From positions 1-20,363 of the IMG/VR virus record IMGVR_UViG_3300036759_000028: 20,363 nt of DNA. One strand, given 5' to 3'. Below, piece by piece: positions 8,558-15,796 of the stretch (position 1 is its first letter; each line of letters begins with the position of its first letter). The notes beneath the pieces were generated by a model that saw only the letters and a list, made by a program, of their open reading frames with translations, was not told where the DNA came from and ran no database searches. The stretch is from a virus. A program made the translations under genes and the position numbers.

Positions 8558-8572
8558 CTTTACGCCGTAAAT
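8558..8572. promoter_or_regulatory. Palindrome copy 3 fused to a Shine-Dalgarno sequence
   Basis: TTTACGCCGTAAA at 8559-8571 fills the whole space between the tape measure stop (TGA 8574-8572) and the ribosome site of the distal tail gene. Read on the coding strand it is CTGATTTACGGCGTAAAGGAG followed by CGTC and ATG. The right arm supplies the AAAGG of the Shine-Dalgarno. A protein bound here would also cover the ribosome site in DNA terms; in RNA a six-pair stem with a three-base loop could hide part of it. Confidence 0.65.
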
Positions 8573-11478
8573 CAGAAATATGTAGCGGCCACGATGCGGC
8601 TCACTGTCTCAGCGGCCACCGCCCTCGGGTCCTCGGTGGGAGTGATGATGGTGATACTGCCAACATCGACCGTCTTGCCGGTTGGCACCGTCACCATCGC
8701 GGCTGCACCGGGAGGTCCGGGGATGCCTTGCGCTACCGCCGACAACTGCCGTACCGATGGGTCCACCTGGGCCAGACTCCGCGCCATCGGCACCACTGCT
8801 TCTGGCCCGGACTCACCCACCATCGCCAGCGTCGGCTTGTTGAACACCCCACCGGAGGCAAACCGTGGGATCACCGTGAAGTCCCATGGCCCCAACGGAC
8901 CCGGTGGGTCCAGGTGCACATCGAGCGGCAGGTCGAGCAGGTCGTTGAGCGCGTCCTTGACCGCGTTGGCGACCGTGCTGCCGATAGAGGACGCAAGCCC
9001 GCCGACCTTGCTGATGCCGTTACGGAGACCGTCGATGATGTTGCTGCCGAGCGTGTTCCCGGCGTTGTACAGCGAGGTGGCGTAGCCACGAATCTTGTCC
9101 GGCAAGTCACGGAACCAGTCGATGATGTCACCCAACTTGGTTTTCACGTCGGATGCGATGTTGGCGGCAGCACCACGCAGCCAGTCCCAGGCGGCCGAGA
9201 ACTTCGTCTTCACCCACGACGCTGCGTCAGCGATCTTGTCCTTGATGTCGCCGAACTTGTCACGCACCCAACCGGCCACGTCCGCCAACTTGCCCCGGAA
9301 CCACTCCCAGGCGTTCTCGAACTTGTCGATGAGCCACTGGGCGGCACTCTTGATCTTGTCCTTGATGTCGTCGAACTTGTCTTTCACCCAGTCTCGGAGA
9401 TCACCGAACTTGTCGCGGACGAACTTGATCGCCTGACCACCCTTCTCGCGCAGCAAGTTGAAGGCGTCGATGATCTTTCCCAATGCGAATCGCAGGAACT
9501 TGAACGCCTGAATAGCCTGTCCGATCGGGGTCAGCCACTTGAAGAAGAAGTTGACCACGTTCCAGTGGTCGGCGACGAAGTTGATGATCCACGCGATCGC
9601 CTGGAAGAACTTCTGCACCTTCTTCCGGTTCTCCGGGGTGTCCAACACGTCGATGAAATGGATGACGGACTTGATGATGTCGCCGATGGCGAACGCGACA
9701 TTCTTCGCATCCTCGAACCACTGCTTCAACGCCTTCTGCCCGGCCGGGGACTCCAACCACTTCGCGGCCCGCTCGATCGCATCCGCCATCTTGTCGATGA
9801 TCGTGTCGCCGGTCTCCCGACCCGAAGACAGGATCGGTCCGAGGAAGTCCCAGATCGACTTCAAGAACCCGCCGATGGATTTGGCCGAGTCAGCAGCATC
9901 GTCGAAGAAGTCCGCCAGCCATTTCTGGCCTTCCACCGAGTTGGCCCAGTCACCGAACTCAGTGGCGATGGAGGCGATCCATCCGGCGAAGTCCTCCGCC
10001 AGTGGCATCGCCTGCCGCGCCACGCCCATGAATCCCCGGAACACCTGGACAAAGGCGGTGGACAGTTCGTTGAGCGTGTTGGTGAGTTGCTCTCCGAGCA
10101 CCTTAGCGAACTGCCGGAAGTCGGCACTGCCCAACAGGTATCCAATCTGGGCGCCGACGAACGCGAACGAGTCACCGACATCCTCGATGACCGGACTCAT
10201 CTCCTTGAATGCCGTCTTGATCCCCGGCATCGCCGCCTTGATCCCGGCGAACAGGTCCTTGCCGAGCGTCTTCTGCAAGTCCTCCAAATCTTTCTTCATC
10301 GGTGCGAACAGTTCGCCGACCTGCTTCTTCGGCAGCCCTTTGATCGCCAGCGCAATCCCAGCGATCCCGGTGGCGACGATCGGCAGCAGACCCGCGAACA
10401 CACCGAGTCCGGCCCCGAGCGCGTACGCCACTGATGCGGCCAGGGCGGTGATCGCCCCGGCAAGTGTCGAGATCAGAGAGGCGGCCGGTCCGATGATCTC
10501 CACCAGTGCGGTCACGATGCCGATCACCACCGGCCCAGACCTGGCCGCGAATCCACCCATCTCCCCGAGCACGGTGGCGAACTTCTGCGAGAACGACTGA
10601 GCCTCCTCAGCGTTCTTGCCGAACCCGGTCGCCATCCTGAACAGACCCTTACCGGCATCGGTAACCACCTTCGTCAACCCGAGCAGACCCTTGGTCCCGC
10701 CGCCGATGACGGAGCCTACGAAGTTGAGAAAGTCGTTACGAGAGCCCTTCCCGAACGACCGGCCGATCACGTCCCCTACCCGGTCGATGCGACGCTCGCC
10801 TTCCTTTAGCGGTGGGTTTATCTTCTGCCAGCCCTGGCGGAAGTTGAACGTGAACGACGACGTGATCGTATCCAGATCACCAACTGCGTCTCCGGCGTCA
10901 CCGAGTGCGGTCTTCATCTTCGACAAGTCGGTGCGGGCACCAGTGACAAGATTGCTGATGTCTTTCCCGGTGCGATCGAAGGAGGCTCGCCACTTGGTCT
11001 CGAACTCATGCTGTTGCCGGATCACTGTGGCGAACAGCCGTTCCGCATCGAACTCTTTCGACCCAGACCTGACAAAGTTATCGGCCCAGACCTCCCCAGC
11101 CTGCTTACCCATCGCCTCGGCCCGGTCACCAAATCCGGCATCACGAAACATCGGCGTCAACAACCGGGTAATCCGGTCCTGGAACCCTTCCCCGGTCCCA
11201 TCGGCCAACCGGCCACCCATCGCCCGACCCAGCGCGGTCACCTTGCCGCGTGACCGCATCACCTTCTCGTCGAGACCCTTCTCGAACTCCTTGTTCTTCT
11301 TGGTCTCGTCGTTGAACCCCTCCCAGTACGAAGCCGAATGCTCCTTTCCGGCATGCTCCATCACCGGGTCGGCGTCCCGCATCTCCCGTTCGACCGACTC
11401 GTCGAGCCCAGCGCCGTCAGCGAGGATGCGGACATAAGCCGTTCCAATGCGCTCCCCTCTAAGCGGCACCAATACCAC
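8572..11478 (-). CDS. Tape measure protein
   Basis: The product is 968 residues and sets tail length; at the usual 1.5 angstrom per residue this means a tail near 145 nm. The N-terminal 300 residues are charged and helical. Residues about 316-380 are a long hydrophobic Ala/Gly/Ile/Leu segment, as is usual for tape measures that insert in the host membrane. Residues 684-795 hold amphipathic repeats of the type W-V-K/R-D-K-F-x-D-I-K-D-K-I. The C-terminus has the family signature RFASGGVFNKPTLAMVGESG followed by PEAVVPMAR (872-900). A start at GTG 11478 is the longest option; GTG at 11469 with GGTGG five bases upstream is equally possible. The start lies only 22 bases from the divergent HNH gene. 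The stop codon shares a base with palindrome copy 3. Confidence 0.93.
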   Translation of the reverse strand: MVLVPLRGERIGTAYVRILADGAGLDESVEREMRDADPVMEHAGKEHSASYWEGFNDETKKNKEFEKGLDEKVMRSRGKVTALGRAMGGRLADGTGEGFQDRITRLLTPMFRDAGFGDRAEAMGKQAGEVWADNFVRSGSKEFDAERLFATVIRQQHEFETKWRASFDRTGKDISNLVTGARTDLSKMKTALGDAGDAVGDLDTITSSFTFNFRQGWQKINPPLKEGERRIDRVGDVIGRSFGKGSRNDFLNFVGSVIGGGTKGLLGLTKVVTDAGKGLFRMATGFGKNAEEAQSFSQKFATVLGEMGGFAARSGPVVIGIVTALVEIIGPAASLISTLAGAITALAASVAYALGAGLGVFAGLLPIVATGIAGIALAIKGLPKKQVGELFAPMKKDLEDLQKTLGKDLFAGIKAAMPGIKTAFKEMSPVIEDVGDSFAFVGAQIGYLLGSADFRQFAKVLGEQLTNTLNELSTAFVQVFRGFMGVARQAMPLAEDFAGWIASIATEFGDWANSVEGQKWLADFFDDAADSAKSIGGFLKSIWDFLGPILSSGRETGDTIIDKMADAIERAAKWLESPAGQKALKQWFEDAKNVAFAIGDIIKSVIHFIDVLDTPENRKKVQKFFQAIAWIINFVADHWNVVNFFFKWLTPIGQAIQAFKFLRFALGKIIDAFNLLREKGGQAIKFVRDKFGDLRDWVKDKFDDIKDKIKSAAQWLIDKFENAWEWFRGKLADVAGWVRDKFGDIKDKIADAASWVKTKFSAAWDWLRGAAANIASDVKTKLGDIIDWFRDLPDKIRGYATSLYNAGNTLGSNIIDGLRNGISKVGGLASSIGSTVANAVKDALNDLLDLPLDVHLDPPGPLGPWDFTVIPRFASGGVFNKPTLAMVGESGPEAVVPMARSLAQVDPSVRQLSAVAQGIPGPPGAAAMVTVPTGKTVDVGSITIITPTEDPRAVAAETVSRIVAATYF

Positions 11479-11488
11479 CGACCTCTGT

Positions 11489-11507
11489 TAGACTGTCTCT
11501 ATGAGAC
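11489..11507 (+). promoter_or_regulatory. Extended -10 promoter and overlapping inverted repeats at the HNH start
   Basis: TGTTAGACT at 11486-11494 reads as an extended -10 (TG, one base, TAGACT). It ends six bases before the ATG at 11501, so transcription would begin at or next to the start codon, giving a leaderless mRNA; there is no Shine-Dalgarno upstream. No -35 match is seen. Two inverted repeats overlap it: AGAC-T-GTCT at 11490-11498 and GTCTC-TAT-GAGAC at 11495-11507, the second spanning the start codon. These could be an operator, but this is inference from pattern alone. Confidence 0.4.
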
Positions 11508-12043
11508 CGACCTGTCAGATTGAGGGATGTGAGCAGCCCATCATCGGGCGCGGCTGGTGTAGTAGGCACTATTACCGGTGGAAGCGGCGAGGGACCACCG
11601 ACGATCCGGACTCGCCGGAGCAACGGTTCTGGCGCTATGTGGACAAGACCAAGACATGCTGGCTGTGGACGGCACCGCTCAATGCCGATGGATACGGACA
11701 GTTCTGGGTGGCTGAACTGAATCGCTCGATCAGACCGTCTCGATGGGTCTACGAGCACCTGGTAGGCCCGATCCCAAACGGGATGACACTCGACCATCTG
11801 TGTCACTCGTTGGACGCGTCCTGTCCCGGTGGAAGCGACTGCCTGCACCGCAAGTGCGTGAATCCGGCTCACTTGCAGCCAGTCACGCGAGGGGACAACT
11901 CTGCACGCGGAAAACTTCGTCTCACCACCTGTAGGCGTGGGCATCCGTGGACTGAGGAAAACACCAGGATTGACCGACGAGGGCACCGTTCGTGCAGAGC
12001 ATGCGCACGAGCGCGCAGCCAAGCGTTCTATCACTCGTCCTGA
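11501..12043 (+). CDS. HNH homing-type endonuclease
   Basis: The product is 180 residues and the only convincing gene on the plus strand. It has an N-terminal Cys/His cluster (C5, C10, C20, H23 in GWCSRHY), then the HNH core: RWVYEHLVGPIPNGMTLDHLC with the catalytic His99, Cys101/Cys108/Cys114/Cys119 in the zinc-binding loop, and KCVNPAHL with Asn121 and His124. A C-terminal zinc site follows (TCRRGHPW ... NTRIDRRGHRSCRAC). This is the HNH type found as free-standing homing endonucleases in phage genomes. It lies between the chaperones (stop at 12066) and the tape measure (start 11478), opposite to both, so the late transcript passes through it antisense. Insertion as a selfish element between two essential genes is the likely history. 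A role as a virion-packaging HNH is less likely because no terminase is next to it. Confidence 0.88.
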   Translation: MRPTCQIEGCEQPIIGRGWCSRHYYRWKRRGTTDDPDSPEQRFWRYVDKTKTCWLWTAPLNADGYGQFWVAELNRSIRPSRWVYEHLVGPIPNGMTLDHLCHSLDASCPGGSDCLHRKCVNPAHLQPVTRGDNSARGKLRLTTCRRGHPWTEENTRIDRRGHRSCRACARARSQAFYHSS

Positions 12044-12065
12044 TCGCTCGCCGCGTAACGCCATG

Positions 12066-12392
12066 TCAGCCTCCGGTGAGTATCTGGTGCTGACTCATCG
12101 CTGCCATGAACATGGCGCCTTCACGTTCGATGTCAGCCTCTGACGCGACCACGACTCTCGTGTCCTCACCTGGAAGTGGGGCGTTCAACTGGGCCTCCCA
12201 CTCTTCCCGTTTGTCCGGGTTGATCCGTTCTACGCACCAGGCGTAGACACAGTTCAGGAACCGGTCGATGCGGAACCCGATGATGTCGGCCTGGTAGTAG
12301 GTCGCGTCGATTTCCGCCCACCGTTCGACCGCGATCGCGTAGAGCCGGAGGGCGGTTCGGTAGGGCGGGCGGTCCATTCCTCCACCATCCAC
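12066..12392 (-). CDS. Tail assembly chaperone, second (T-like) frame
   Basis: This frame overlaps the end of the first chaperone and lies in the -1 frame relative to it. The sequence LRLYAIAVERWAEIDATYY, then IDRFLNCVYAWCVERI, then KREEWEAQLNAPLPG is the characteristic T-region of actinobacterial phage chaperones (lambda gpG/gpT principle), made as a C-terminal extension of the first protein by ribosomal frameshifting. It is open only from base 12404 (an in-frame TGA lies at 12407-12405), so the shift has to occur after that. The coordinates given start at GTG 12392; an ATG at 12377 has GGAGGA too close in front to serve well as a ribosome site. Independent initiation is thus less attractive than frameshifting, but no classical slippery heptamer is evident. 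It binds the tape measure during tail assembly. Confidence 0.8.
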   Translation of the reverse strand: MDGGGMDRPPYRTALRLYAIAVERWAEIDATYYQADIIGFRIDRFLNCVYAWCVERINPDKREEWEAQLNAPLPGEDTRVVVASEADIEREGAMFMAAMSQHQILTGG

Positions 12393-12703
12393 TCCAACAC
12401 CTGCTCAACCTCGTCAAGACCGAACGGGTCCTTCCGGTTCAGCAGCCGGTTCTCCACGTATGCCTGACTCTCCTCATCGAGCACCTCGACGAAGAAGTCG
12501 ATGATTCCGGCTACCTTCTCGCTGGTTTCTCGACGACGGCCTACCGCGCTCATCGCGTACGCCAACTGGGCCGGGGACGGCCGGTAGCACTTCAACACAT
12601 GTCCGTCGATGGTGAACTCGACATGCTCCTCATCGGGTTCCTCGGCGGCTCTGAGTGCGGTGACGAACTCCTTGATTGGAACCACGTCCTCTCTCTCATG
12701 CAC
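12254..12703 (-). CDS. Tail assembly chaperone, first (G-like) frame
   Basis: The product is about 149 residues from GTG 12703, which has GGTGGG six bases upstream. GTG 12727 (157 aa) and GTG 12685 (143 aa) are alternatives. The protein has an acidic, helical centre (VEFTIDGHVLKCYRPSPAQL, VAGIIDFFVEVLDEES) and ends in a Ser/Thr/Arg-rich tail after EEWTARPTEPPSGS, the TARPTxxPSxS pattern typical of the G protein of actinobacterial phages, where the tail is encoded over the conserved second frame. With its frameshifted extension it would coat the tape measure and guide tube polymerisation. The upstream gap holds a stem-loop at 12736-12753 and palindrome copy 4. Confidence 0.8.
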   Translation of the reverse strand: MHEREDVVPIKEFVTALRAAEEPDEEHVEFTIDGHVLKCYRPSPAQLAYAMSAVGRRRETSEKVAGIIDFFVEVLDEESQAYVENRLLNRKDPFGLDEVEQVLEWMVEEWTARPTEPPSGSTRSRSNGGRKSTRPTTRPTSSGSASTGS

Positions 12704-12735
12704 GAGGTTCCCACCAGGTTTAGCCACAGAGCCAG

Positions 12736-12753
12736 TCCCCGGAAAACCGGGGA
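12736..12753. promoter_or_regulatory. GC-rich stem-loop upstream of the chaperone gene
   Basis: TCCCCGG-AAAA-CCGGGGA, a perfect 7-bp stem with a four-base loop (UUUU in the minus-strand RNA). It lies between palindrome copy 4 and the chaperone start. No U-run follows on either strand, so it is not a standard intrinsic terminator. It may act as an attenuator, an mRNA stabiliser or a modulator of chaperone translation. Confidence 0.55.
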
Positions 12754-12757
12754 GACC

Positions 12758-12772
12758 CTTTACGGCGTAAAT
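12758..12772. promoter_or_regulatory. Palindrome copy 4 (TTTACGGCGTAAA core)
   Basis: The 13-bp core at 12759-12771 begins immediately after the stop of the gp10-like gene; on the coding strand the context CTGATTTACGCCGTAAAGG matches copy 3 over 19 bases except the central base. It is separated by four bases from the stem-loop at 12736-12753. Confidence 0.65.
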
Positions 12773-13332
12773 CAGGGGTCGCGGACGAAGGTGGGGATGC
12801 GTCGCATCGCCCGGTGGAAGTGCGCGGTGTCCCGCCAGCCTTTCAGCAGGAAGTTGTTGGAGACTTGGCCATCCACCGCCCACCTGTACACCCACGGATA
12901 ACCGTGACCACCGAAGTGCATCCAGAAGCCAGGGATCGCCTGTGCGATTTCGGTGCCTTCGATCTTGCCGGGCACCCAATGCCAGAACACCCCCTCACCG
13001 CCTTCGGCGACGACGCCATGGGTGGTGTTCCAGCCTTGCTCGGTCATGATCGGCCAGGTGGTGCCACGCAACACATACAGCGTGTACGGGACTTCGCTGC
13101 GCCAGTCGATCATCATCTTCTTCGCCGACGGCACCGCCCGCATGTTGGTGTGGATACCGGCCCGCATCGCACCAGACCGTTTCGGTGCTCGCGCCTTCGT
13201 GTACGTCGACAGCCGCCTGGACAGTCTCCCGAACCACCGGTGTGCCATATGTCCAGTCTTGTACAGGTCCGAGGAGTCGACGTGCACCATCGTCAGTACC
13301 GCTGCCTCCGATGGTGCCGTGACCCGGGCCAT
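12772..13332 (-). CDS. HK97 gp10-like head-tail joining / tail completion protein
   Basis: The product is 186 residues. After MARVTAPSEAAVLTMVHVDS it has a helical basic stretch ending in KARAPKRSGAMRAGI, the A-P-K/V-R/D-S/T-G-x-L/M-R-x-x-I pattern of HK97 gp10-type proteins, which join the head connector to the tail. The C-terminal half is rich in Trp and His. Its ATG overlaps the stop of the upstream gene as TGATG at 13334-13330, so translation is likely coupled. Place in the order (adaptor, terminator candidate, gp10-like, chaperone) agrees with this role. The stop is directly followed by palindrome copy 4. Confidence 0.75.
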   Translation of the reverse strand: MARVTAPSEAAVLTMVHVDSSDLYKTGHMAHRWFGRLSRRLSTYTKARAPKRSGAMRAGIHTNMRAVPSAKKMMIDWRSEVPYTLYVLRGTTWPIMTEQGWNTTHGVVAEGGEGVFWHWVPGKIEGTEIAQAIPGFWMHFGGHGYPWVYRWAVDGQVSNNFLLKGWRDTAHFHRAMRRIPTFVRDP

Positions 13333-13835
13333 CAGAGTTCACCCAGGGTTGCCTGCCACAACCCACCCAGCACCATCCCGTCAGGACCGATCGGGGTGTA
13401 GGCATCGAGGATGAAGTCACCGATGTCACAACAGGCCAATGCTCGTCTCATGCACAGCATGTCCGCGACCTGCAACTCGGCCCCTTCCAGGTACTCGGCC
13501 TCGGTCGGGGGGTTCCCGTCCTCCGGTATCGGAAAGCAGCGGACGATGCCGACCTCTACCTGGAATCCGACTTCGGACCCGCAGTTGTTGAGGGTCTCGT
13601 TCACGATCCCGATCCCGGTGGTCGGCTGAGCAGTGTCGAGCCGCACCCACGCCATCCCGCATTCGTTGTCGCAGCCGTCGATGTAGTCGAACACAGCCGC
13701 CTCACCGGGAATCACTCCGCAGAAACATGGGGTCGGCAGCCCATCAGTCTCGATCTGGGCGCACAGGCAGGTGGCGATCGCCTGCATCTTGGCGAATACC
13801 CCGAACGGGGCCAGAGGCAGCGGCTGGATGCTCAC
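13332..13835 (-). CDS. Probable tail terminator or head-tail stopper, Cys-rich
   Basis: The product is 167 residues from GTG 13835, which overlaps the upstream TGA as GTGA; the frame is open further upstream but that part lies inside the adaptor gene. I do not recognise the family by motif. Length and position between the adaptor and the gp10-like protein fit a stopper or tail terminator. It contains 11 Cys, including CLC near residue 23, CFC, the GCDNECG segment and ACC near the C-terminus, many more than usual for this class. The N-terminus LAPFGVFAKMQAIATCL is a predicted helix, as in tail terminators that begin with one. The role is inferred from gene order. Confidence 0.6.
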   Translation of the reverse strand: MSIQPLPLAPFGVFAKMQAIATCLCAQIETDGLPTPCFCGVIPGEAAVFDYIDGCDNECGMAWVRLDTAQPTTGIGIVNETLNNCGSEVGFQVEVGIVRCFPIPEDGNPPTEAEYLEGAELQVADMLCMRRALACCDIGDFILDAYTPIGPDGMVLGGLWQATLGEL

Positions 13836-14638
13836 CCGGTCGGCACCACCCTCGGAACTCTCATGTCTGGCGACCACACCTGGGGGGGCTGGATGCCACG
13901 CGGGTTCCACAGTCCGATGAAGGTGTCCACCTCACGGATTCCGGTCATTCCGCCAGGAAACGATCCAGCGGCGATCTCGAACGACACCCCTTGCCGAGTC
14001 ACCGCTGTCACGTTCGCCGGAAGACGGCACTTCTTCCCGGTACAGGCTTTGGCGAACTCCATCGCCAGCACCCCGGCCGCGTATGCCCCGATCGTGTCGA
14101 CCGGGTAGGCGTTCAGATAGGTGACGGAGAACGTGTCAGGTTCAGTATCCGGCTGAGAAAGGTCTTGGCAGGCGGGCCACGGACAACCCGTCTGATCCCC
14201 GATCCACACCAGCCGGTTTCCGTCCACCCGATACTGGGTGTCGACCATGATGCCGCCGTCGAGCCGTACCTGAATGACCGGGCCGACCGGCGGCGGGAGT
14301 TCGATTTCGCACAGGACCGAGCAGGAACAGTCGGTGGCACAGCCGCACGAGTTCACCCACAATCCGTCGGCACCGATATGCGGCCAGAAGGACAGTCCGG
14401 TTCCGTAGGCCAGCATGTCGTAGTAGGAGGGGTACGCCAGGTCGCGGCAACCCTGCTTGCAAGGGCGTACCGTGATCGGACAGCCGCCTACCCGATACCC
14501 GGTCAACCGGCGCAGAGTCGCACTCGCCAGATCGACCGACCGGGCTTTCACGGTGTCGTCGAGTGCGTCCCATTCCTCGGTGAAACACGCCGGATCGACG
14601 GGCCAGTCACAGCCGTACTCGACGGGTGGAGTCGTCAT
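13832..14638 (-). CDS. Head-to-tail adaptor, Cys-rich
   Basis: The product is 268 residues, starting MTTPPVEYGCDWPVDPACFT. The helical segment ALDDTVKARSVDLASATLRR with LTGYRVGGCP is the pattern of actinobacterial phage head-to-tail adaptors (HK97 gp6 position), in which the adaptor ring docks under the portal. The late part (TFSVTYLNAYPVDTIGAYAA, ALAMEFAKAC-like, RLPANVTAVTRQGVSFEIA) also fits. It has 14 Cys, with five packed in CGCATDCSCSVLC (residues about 97-109). Alternating C-x-C spacing suggests metal binding or disulfides. Gap to the upstream gene is 21 bases with a weak ribosome site; its end overlaps the next gene by GTGA. Confidence 0.7.
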   Translation of the reverse strand: MTTPPVEYGCDWPVDPACFTEEWDALDDTVKARSVDLASATLRRLTGYRVGGCPITVRPCKQGCRDLAYPSYYDMLAYGTGLSFWPHIGADGLWVNSCGCATDCSCSVLCEIELPPPVGPVIQVRLDGGIMVDTQYRVDGNRLVWIGDQTGCPWPACQDLSQPDTEPDTFSVTYLNAYPVDTIGAYAAGVLAMEFAKACTGKKCRLPANVTAVTRQGVSFEIAAGSFPGGMTGIREVDTFIGLWNPRGIQPPQVWSPDMRVPRVVPTG

Positions 14639-14659
14639 GGCTGCAACCTAGCCCGACGG

Positions 14660-15556
14660 TCAGGCAGGGTCAGCGACCCACGCCGTGCCGGACCAGTGCA
14701 TCGCGTCGCCGTCACGAGTCCGCACATACTGACCAGCCGTCCATGCCGTCGTCGGGCTTGCGGTCAGGCCGGTGGCATCAGCGAGTGTTGCCGGACCGTA
14801 GGAGTTGGCCGGAGTGTAGGTGCCGGGAGTACCGGCGGTCGCACTGGTTGCTGGCACACCGAGCGGCTGTCCACCGCAGGTGTCGGTGTCCGGCGGCGGC
14901 ACATCGGTCAACTGCATGTGCAGGTGGTCGTTCGGGTCGAGTGGGTCCAGCAGCGGCGACGGCAGTTGGGTGTCGTCGGAGACCACATCGTAGGGTCCCG
15001 ATCCCCAGCCGTTGCCGTCCTTGGAGTTCGCACCGGACAAGGTGAAGTTGACTGCATCGTTGCCGATGGTGAAGTCACCGATCACGCCGCCTTTCAGGAA
15101 CGGGATCAGGAAGTAGCCGTACAACTGTCCGGTCTGCCCGGCCTCGCAGGCAGCAGCCGGGACGTTGGACCACATCTCCAACGCGAACCCGGACTCGTCG
15201 GCGTTCACGTCGGTGTTCATCCGGAACCCGATCGCGGTCTCACCGGTGGCGTCGTACACCTGCTCCTGGCCGGTCATCAGCGAAATCAGCGCCGGGTCGA
15301 CACCACAGAACTCGACGGTGACGCCGTAGCCGGTGAACTTCGGCGCCGGTTGGTCCAGGATGCAGACGTTCCCGGCGGCATTGGTGACGTTGATCTCGGT
15401 GCCCTCATCGGTGTTGGCGGTCAAGCCGACGGTGATGAACCCTTCGCTTACCACCACCGAGTCGGGACCGGGAACCGGGACACCGCATCCGTCGAGCCGG
15501 GTGACCCGCAAGGCACGGCCCCGGACGAGGGAGAAACATTTGGTCGTCTCAGCCAT
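14660..15556 (-). CDS. Major tail (tube) protein
   Basis: The product is 298 residues. It begins MAETTKCFSLVRGRALRVTR and includes FTGYGVTVEFCGVDPALISL and GYFLIPFLKGGVIGDFTIGN, patterns of siphovirus major tail proteins of actinobacterial phages. Residues about 230-298 form a small C-terminal domain ending in AWTAGQYVRTRDGDAMHWSG and TAWVADPA, an accessory domain often found at the surface of phage tail tubes. It would polymerise around the tape measure. ATG 15556 has GGAG six bases upstream, inside the end of the previous gene. Unusually it precedes the head-to-tail connector genes instead of following them. Confidence 0.82.
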   Translation of the reverse strand: MAETTKCFSLVRGRALRVTRLDGCGVPVPGPDSVVVSEGFITVGLTANTDEGTEINVTNAAGNVCILDQPAPKFTGYGVTVEFCGVDPALISLMTGQEQVYDATGETAIGFRMNTDVNADESGFALEMWSNVPAAACEAGQTGQLYGYFLIPFLKGGVIGDFTIGNDAVNFTLSGANSKDGNGWGSGPYDVVSDDTQLPSPLLDPLDPNDHLHMQLTDVPPPDTDTCGGQPLGVPATSATAGTPGTYTPANSYGPATLADATGLTASPTTAWTAGQYVRTRDGDAMHWSGTAWVADPA

Positions 15557-15565
15557 GACCTGCTC

Positions 15566-15796
15566 CTACTTCTTCTTCGCAGCCTTCTTGGCTGGCTTGG
15601 GTTCCGGTTCATCGTCGCCATCATCATCAGACTCATAGTCGACACCGGCCTTGTCCGCCACGTTCTTGTCGACCACGAATGCGCCCTCAGAGGTCCGGAC
15701 TGCGCTCGGGTCGAGGTCCAGTTCCTCAGCGGCAGCCAGCAGCAACGTTGCTGTCTCGCCCGGCTTGTCGCCGAACGGAACGGTCACATCGGTCAC
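15566..15796 (-). CDS. Small acidic protein with Lys-rich tail, head-associated
   Basis: The product is 76 residues from GTG 15796, overlapping the upstream TGA as GTGA. Residues 1-55 are mixed (ETATLLLAAAEELDLDPSAV), then an acidic run (ESDDDGDDEPEP) and a basic ending (KPAKKAAKKK). Proteins of this size with AKKAAKKK-type tails often follow the capsid gene in actinobacterial phages, but their role is not established; a head-tail or head decoration part is possible. The wider open frame upstream lies within the 258-residue gene and is not used. Confidence 0.65.
   Translation of the reverse strand: MTDVTVPFGDKPGETATLLLAAAEELDLDPSAVRTSEGAFVVDKNVADKAGVDYESDDDGDDEPEPKPAKKAAKKK

Noticed and set aside
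8122-10434. Long plus-strand open frame (770 codons) opposite the tape measure
   Set aside because: It is antisense to a well-supported gene; its product is rich in Arg, Asp and Val with no domain pattern, as expected for a shadow frame in GC-rich sequence.
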